Source of the DNA: Sipunculus nudus
Lineage: Eukaryota > Annelida > Sipuncula > Golfingiida > Sipunculidae
Assembly: GCA_026874595.1 (NCBI GenBank)
Contig: CM049306.1
Location: forward strand, 14,655,019 to 14,719,018
Length of the DNA: 64,000 bases
Direction of reading: 5' to 3'
In this document: positions 1 to 64,000 of the stretch, piece by piece
Numbering within the stretch: position 1 is the stretch's first letter
Layout of the letters: every line of letters begins with the position of its first letter
Translations under genes and position numbers: made by a program
Notes under the pieces: generated by a model
What the model was told of the DNA's origin: nothing
Databases searched by the model: none
What the model saw: the letters and a program-made list of their open reading frames with translations, nothing else

Positions 1-293
1 ATTGTAAGATAGCTACCGTATATATTTTTTATCATAGTGACATATGTACTTCACAGATGTTAAACATAGTAAGATAACTATCTTACAAATGTTAACAAAA
101 ATAATATTTGATCTGTAAACATATCCACCAGTTCCTGATGATTTAAATAACACCTGCATATCAATAACAAAACAATCTTCTGCAAAATTATAACATCTAC
201 ATATAATAAAACAAGATCAGGGCTTTGGTCCATAGTGTTTCCTGCCCGCTGGATTTATGTTGTGCGCGAGATTCAAGAATACCACAGATCTGG

Positions 294-64000
<63,707 letters not shown>

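Overview
This is a eukaryotic genomic window: AT-rich, intron-dominated and repeat-rich. The only protein-coding host gene I can support is on the minus strand. It is the 3' two-thirds of a phospholipase C epsilon gene (PLCE1 type), entering at position 64000 and ending near position 294. Twenty-eight exons can be joined with canonical AG/GT borders and fully consistent phase, giving 5448 coding nt plus 2 partial-codon bases. A 29th, terminal exon is probable but its phase is unresolved. Protein likeness to vertebrate PLCE1 and the style of the repeats suggest a mollusc, most likely a bivalve. That placement is inference.

The protein layout, read from high to low coordinates, is: RasGEF/CDC25 domain (exons 1-4), PH-like region (5), linker (6-7), EF-hand region (8-9), PLC X catalytic box with both catalytic histidines (10-13), an acidic then Ser-rich X-Y linker (14-15), PLC Y box (16-20), C2 (20-23), RA1 (24-25), a short linker exon (26) and RA2 (27-28). 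Such a protein couples Ras/Rap signalling to phosphoinositide hydrolysis and can itself activate Rap through the RasGEF domain.

The introns are crowded with mobile DNA. (a) Two Helitron-like families share one design: a TTGTATCC start with a 5' hairpin, (GCC)n-like DNA, internal tandem monomers carrying the palindrome AGGTGGCGCCACCT, and a 3' hairpin followed by CTAG. Family A lies at 2201-3112, 8926-10653, 46302-47848 and 61406-63393. Family F lies at 17356-18650, 22873-23788, 60329-61379 and 61960-62924. (b) E/G elements run from AACAAG plus a palindrome to GCTAAAAA. (c) A nearly intact APE-type non-LTR retrotransposon (about 6466-11840) sits inside an E element and is itself split by a family A Helitron. 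(d) TA-flanked terminal-inverted-repeat elements lie at 963-1706, 26795-27866, 49675-50625 and 51420-52800. (e) A long foldback element lies at 18668-20325, an LTR remnant with a tRNA-Leu-like primer site at about 5277-5363, and a tRNA-like SINE remnant near 63.4-63.5 kb.

Two tandem arrays touch the coding gene. A 105-bp array (13220-13740) is built from the 3' end of the RA2 exon 27 plus its donor region, and every upstream copy has the donor GT changed to AT. A 60/61-bp minisatellite (about 53104-54240) with trimer and dimer higher-order periods ends about 20 bp from the acceptor of a RasGEF exon.
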